Assembly (NCBI GenBank): GCA_023269635.1
Contig: JAHFPN010000001.1
Coordinates: forward strand, 59,037 to 123,036
Direction of reading: 5' to 3'
DNA length: 64,000 bases
Source of the DNA: Hyphomicrobiales bacterium
GTDB taxonomy: Bacteria; Pseudomonadota; Alphaproteobacteria; Rhizobiales; Xanthobacteraceae
Shown here: positions 61,503 through 64,000 of the stretch, one piece after another
Layout of the letters: each line of letters begins with the position of its first letter
How positions within the stretch are numbered: position 1 is the stretch's first letter
Position numbers and translations under genes: made by a program
The notes under the pieces: model-generated
Told to the model about the DNA's origin: nothing
The model's database searches: none
Seen by the model: only the letters and a program-made list of their open reading frames with translations

Positions 61503-62623
61503 AGCGCGGCCACCTCCGGCAGCACCCGGTCGCGGAACAGCTCCATGCCGCGGCGCACGACCGCGTCGGGGATGTTTCCGATCTTCATGTTGATGTTGAA
61601 GCGTCCGGCGCCGAGCTCGCCGTGGATGCGGCGGATTTGCTTCACCACGCTCTGCGGGCTGCCGCACAGCACCGAGCCCGCGTCGATCATCTCGTCGATC
61701 GAGCGCTCCTTCAGCGTCTCGAGCCGGTTCACGAAGCGCTCGCCGTGTTGCTCCTGGGCGAAGAAGCGCGATTTCTGGATCACCAGCCGCTGCGCGTCGC
61801 GGATCGAGTGCATCAGCACCCGGTGGAAATAGCGCTGGCCCTCGCGCAAGGCCGCGCGCGCCTCCTCGTCGGTCTCGGCGATGCAGGTGTTGTAGCCGAG
61901 CAGAATGTGCTCGGGCGCGGGCTCGAACCCGTGCGCCCGCGCCGCCGCGCGATACACCTCGATCGAGCGGCGCGCGAGCTTGAGATCGGCGATCAGCGTG
62001 ATCCCCATCATTGCCCTGTGCTGACCGGCGAACTCGGCCGAATCCTCGTTGCTCGCCGACATCAGCAGCGGCGGGTGCGGGCGCTGATACGGTTTCGGCC
62101 AGATCGACACGGAAGGATATTGATAGAACTCGCCCTCCCAGCCGAACGGCTCGGGCTCGGTCCAGGCTTTCAGGATCAGCGCGGTCGCCTCGCGCAGCCG
62201 CTCGCGCGATTCCCCGGGCGCCACGTTATAGGCGATGTACTCGTGCGGCACGCCGCGGATGAGCCCGGCGACCAGCCGGCCGCCGCTCATCACGTCGATC
62301 ATCGCGTATTCCTCGGCGACGCGGATCGGGTTCAGCAGCGGGATCAGGTTCCCGAGCATGGCGAGCTTGATGTTCTTGGTGCGGCTCGCCAGCACCGAGC
62401 CGATCAGGTTGCAGTTCGCCATCAGGCCGTACGGGCTGAAATGGTGCTCGTTGCAGCCGACCCAGTCGAAGCCGCAGGCTTCCGCGAACGCCATGGTGTC
62501 GATATAGCCGTCGTAGAGCTCCTTGCCGCGCTCGGGCTTGAAGGCGCGGTTGCTCACCGGCCATTGCGCCGGCGCCTCTTCGAGATCGGTCCACGGCATC
62601 AGATGGAAATAGGAGAATTTCAT
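61499..62623 (-). CDS. Luciferase-like (LLM) flavin-dependent oxidoreductase
   Basis: The 374-residue protein belongs to the bacterial luciferase-like monooxygenases: MKFSYFHLMPW, FDWVGCNEHHFSPYG, LGNLIPLLNPIRVAEEYAMIDVMSGGR and GSPQSVVKQIRRIH. It uses reduced flavin, so a reductase supplied from elsewhere is needed. The ATG at 62623 is fixed by homology; an upstream in-frame part would overlap the SDR gene. It lies 4 bases from that gene. A Baeyer-Villiger-type or aldehyde monooxygenase role is possible in view of the aldehyde-forming operon next door. Confidence 0.87.
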   Translation of the reverse strand: MKFSYFHLMPWTDLEEAPAQWPVSNRAFKPERGKELYDGYIDTMAFAEACGFDWVGCNEHHFSPYGLMANCNLIGSVLASRTKNIKLAMLGNLIPLLNPIRVAEEYAMIDVMSGGRLVAGLIRGVPHEYIAYNVAPGESRERLREATALILKAWTEPEPFGWEGEFYQYPSVSIWPKPYQRPHPPLLMSASNEDSAEFAGQHRAMMGITLIADLKLARRSIEVYRAAARAHGFEPAPEHILLGYNTCIAETDEEARAALREGQRYFHRVLMHSIRDAQRLVIQKSRFFAQEQHGERFVNRLETLKERSIDEMIDAGSVLCGSPQSVVKQIRRIHGELGAGRFNINMKIGNIPDAVVRRGMELFRDRVLPEVAAL

Positions 62624-62627
62624 CGGG

Positions 62628-63494
62628 TTATCCCGTCTTGCGGCGGCCGCGGTCGCCGGCCTGCTCCGCGAGCCAGCGCTCACAGTCGTCATAGGCGTCG
62701 ATGATGCGCTGCTGGCGCGCGAGCAGCCAGTCCTTGGTCTCCATGTGGGTGAAGATGTAGAGCTCGCGCTCGCGGATCGCGCGTACCACGCGCTCGCCGA
62801 CCACGTCGGGCTCGAGCCCGTGCTCGAGCTCGTTCTGAAACGGGTTGTTGCCCGACTCCTCGTAAGCGCCGCCGAAGCGCTCGGGCCGGTTCTCGCCCGA
62901 AGTATAGATTCGCGTCTTCACCGCCGCCGGCGCGAGCACCGAGACCCCGATCGGCGTCTCGGCGAGGTCGAAGGCGAGCGATTCGGAGAGCGCCACCACC
63001 GCGAATTTGGTCGCGGCATAGGCCCCGCTCTTCCGATAGCCGCGCACCTGAAATCCGGCGATCGAGGCGGTGTTGACGATGTGCCCTTCGCCCTTGTGCG
63101 CCTGAATCATCGGCAGAAAAATTTCGATGCCGTGGATCACGCCATAGAGATTGACGCCGATGATCCAGTCCCATTCCTCCGGGGTCAGTAGCGCGATCGA
63201 CTTGCCGTGGATGGTGACGCCGGCATTGTTGCAAGCGACGTGCAGCGCCCCGAACGCCTCGTGGGTCGCTTCGGCGGCGTTCCGGACGGACGCGCGGTCG
63301 GAGACGTCGGTTTCGATCGCGATGGCGCGCGCGCCGAGCCCGCGCACCTCGGCAAGCGCCGCCTCGAGCCGGTCGCCGCGGATGTCGCAGAGCGCGACCG
63401 CCATGCCGTGGCGAGCGAAGGTGCGGGCGAGACCGAGGCCGATCCCCGATGCCGCGCCGGTGACGACGGCCGTCTTGCCTTCGAGCACACGCAT
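62628..63494 (-). CDS. Short-chain dehydrogenase/reductase
   Basis: The 288-residue enzyme has VTGAASGIGLGLARTF, LCDIRGDR (suggesting NAD+ or a mixed cofactor), NNAGVTIHG and the catalytic YAATK. The C-terminal half is long and basic (AEQAGDRGRRKTG). It is the first gene of the coupled minus-strand set running down to 59923. Its substrate is unknown, though an alcohol/ketone step fits the neighbouring oxidoreductases. Confidence 0.87.
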   Translation of the reverse strand: MRVLEGKTAVVTGAASGIGLGLARTFARHGMAVALCDIRGDRLEAALAEVRGLGARAIAIETDVSDRASVRNAAEATHEAFGALHVACNNAGVTIHGKSIALLTPEEWDWIIGVNLYGVIHGIEIFLPMIQAHKGEGHIVNTASIAGFQVRGYRKSGAYAATKFAVVALSESLAFDLAETPIGVSVLAPAAVKTRIYTSGENRPERFGGAYEESGNNPFQNELEHGLEPDVVGERVVRAIRERELYIFTHMETKDWLLARQQRIIDAYDDCERWLAEQAGDRGRRKTG

Positions 63495-63610
63495 CGGCCG
63501 CTCCCGGGAACAACGTCCGGCGGACTGTCGTACACCCTCCGCGAGACTGTCAACGCGGCGCCGTGACCGCGCCGTGAGCCGAGGACGCAGGAGGATGGGA
63601 TACCGGCCGC

Positions 63611-64000
63611 TCAGTTCTTCTTCGGCGGGCGCGCGAAAAACTCGGCGAGCGCTTCGGTTTCCTCTCGCGAATGCTCGAAGTCATCGGCGAGCCGCTCATA
63701 GAGCCCGGCGATGCCCTCGAACATCTCGCGCTCGGGCCGGTCGCCGACGAAGCTCGCGATCTCTTCCATTTCCGCGACCCAGCGATAGGCCTTGGGGAAC
63801 ATGTCGGGCACGGCCTGCACGAGCCGCGCGAACACGGCGGCCTGGCTCGCCGAGAGCTCGCTCTTCAACGCATCGGCGACGCCGGCGCGGTGCGCCGCGA
63901 GCGCCATCGCCGCGCCCATGGCGGTGAGCCCCTTGGTCACTCCGCCGAAGCACATCTTGAGCGCGGAGGCCGCGCCGATCCCGCCGTCCATCACCCGGAT
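63611..64000 (-). CDS. NAD(P)-dependent oxidoreductase, DUF1932 C-terminal domain (5' end cut)
   Basis: Only the C-terminal 130 or so residues are inside the window; the frame is open through the edge. MDGGIGAASALKMCFGGVTKG and AMALAAHRAGVADAL, then FPKAYRWVAEMEEIASFV, match the DUF1932 domain that follows a 6-phosphogluconate-dehydrogenase-type NAD-binding domain. The Lys in ALKM is the expected catalytic residue. The N-terminal Rossmann domain should lie beyond position 64000. Confidence 0.78.
   Translation of the reverse strand: MRVMDGGIGAASALKMCFGGVTKGLTAMGAAMALAAHRAGVADALKSELSASQAAVFARLVQAVPDMFPKAYRWVAEMEEIASFVGDRPEREMFEGIAGLYERLADDFEHSREETEALAEFFARPPKKN

Noticed and set aside
1-64000. 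CRISPR arrays, tRNA or rRNA genes and insertion sequences
   Set aside because: I saw no regularly spaced direct repeats, no cloverleaf-like segments in intergenic DNA and no transposase-like proteins. Short elements could still be missed by eye.

Overview
The window is GC-rich, densely coded bacterial chromosome with many translationally coupled (ATGA/TGATG) operons. Several features point to an alphaproteobacterium of the Hyphomicrobiales: a FixL-FixJ-FixK oxygen-sensing cassette, many ABC and TRAP uptake systems, a SyrA/FerA-type ADP-forming acyl-CoA synthetase and a protocatechuate 4,5-cleavage-type hydratase. I cannot name the genus from sequence alone. No rRNA, tRNA, CRISPR array or insertion sequence was seen. 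The window cuts genes at both ends.

Region 1 (1-21.7 kb) is a stress or dormancy island. On the minus strand a probable operon runs from an orphan GroEL through two small proteins, a stand-alone Prim-Pol, a cyclic-diphosphoglycerate-synthetase-like GTPase and carbamate kinase to a MgtA-like P-type ATPase (cut). An Acg-like nitroreductase is divergent from a ribosome-hibernation/cold-shock fusion protein, which heads an operon with archease, RtcB RNA ligase and PolX. Then follow a CBS-BON protein, a Lon-like protease with a universal-stress-like and a host-attachment-like protein, a DUF2267/DUF3775 pair, and an ADP-forming acyl-CoA synthetase fused to an acetyltransferase.

Region 2 (22-32 kb) has a complete branched-chain-amino-acid-type ABC transporter, then the likely controller of region 1: a single-domain receiver, FixJ, haem-PAS FixL and FixK, followed by a second CBS-BON protein and UdgX. 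Six perfect FixK/FNR-type palindromes (TTGA-N6-TCAA) and one relaxed one lie in front of the region 1 genes, of the receiver gene, and of a candidate C-rich small RNA at about 17.83-17.92 kb. Together they look like one hypoxia regulon.

Region 3 (32-53 kb) is catabolic. It has a nitrate/taurine-type ABC transporter, a GMC oxidoreductase, a hydroxycinnamoyl-CoA hydratase-lyase with an ADP-forming acyl-CoA ligase (a plausible ferulate/coumarate route), a 4,5-dihydroxyphthalate-decarboxylase-like protein, an HpcH/HpaI aldolase and a 4-oxalomesaconate-hydratase-like amidohydrolase. Two short MetE-like methyltransferases flank an extradiol-type dioxygenase and a quinone oxidoreductase. A TRAP transporter with two paralogous binding proteins follows.

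Region 4 (53-64 kb) looks like a small biosynthetic cluster. A glycosyltransferase is divergent from a tightly coupled five-gene operon: acyl-AMP ligase, thiamine-diphosphate enzyme, SRPBCC protein, a homologue of cyanobacterial acyl-ACP reductase that keeps its active-site cysteine, and an acyl carrier protein. Convergent to it is a coupled set: SDR, alpha/beta hydrolase, luciferase-like oxidoreductase and SDR. A cut DUF1932-type dehydrogenase closes the window. The acyl-ACP reductase operon is the most novel-looking system here.
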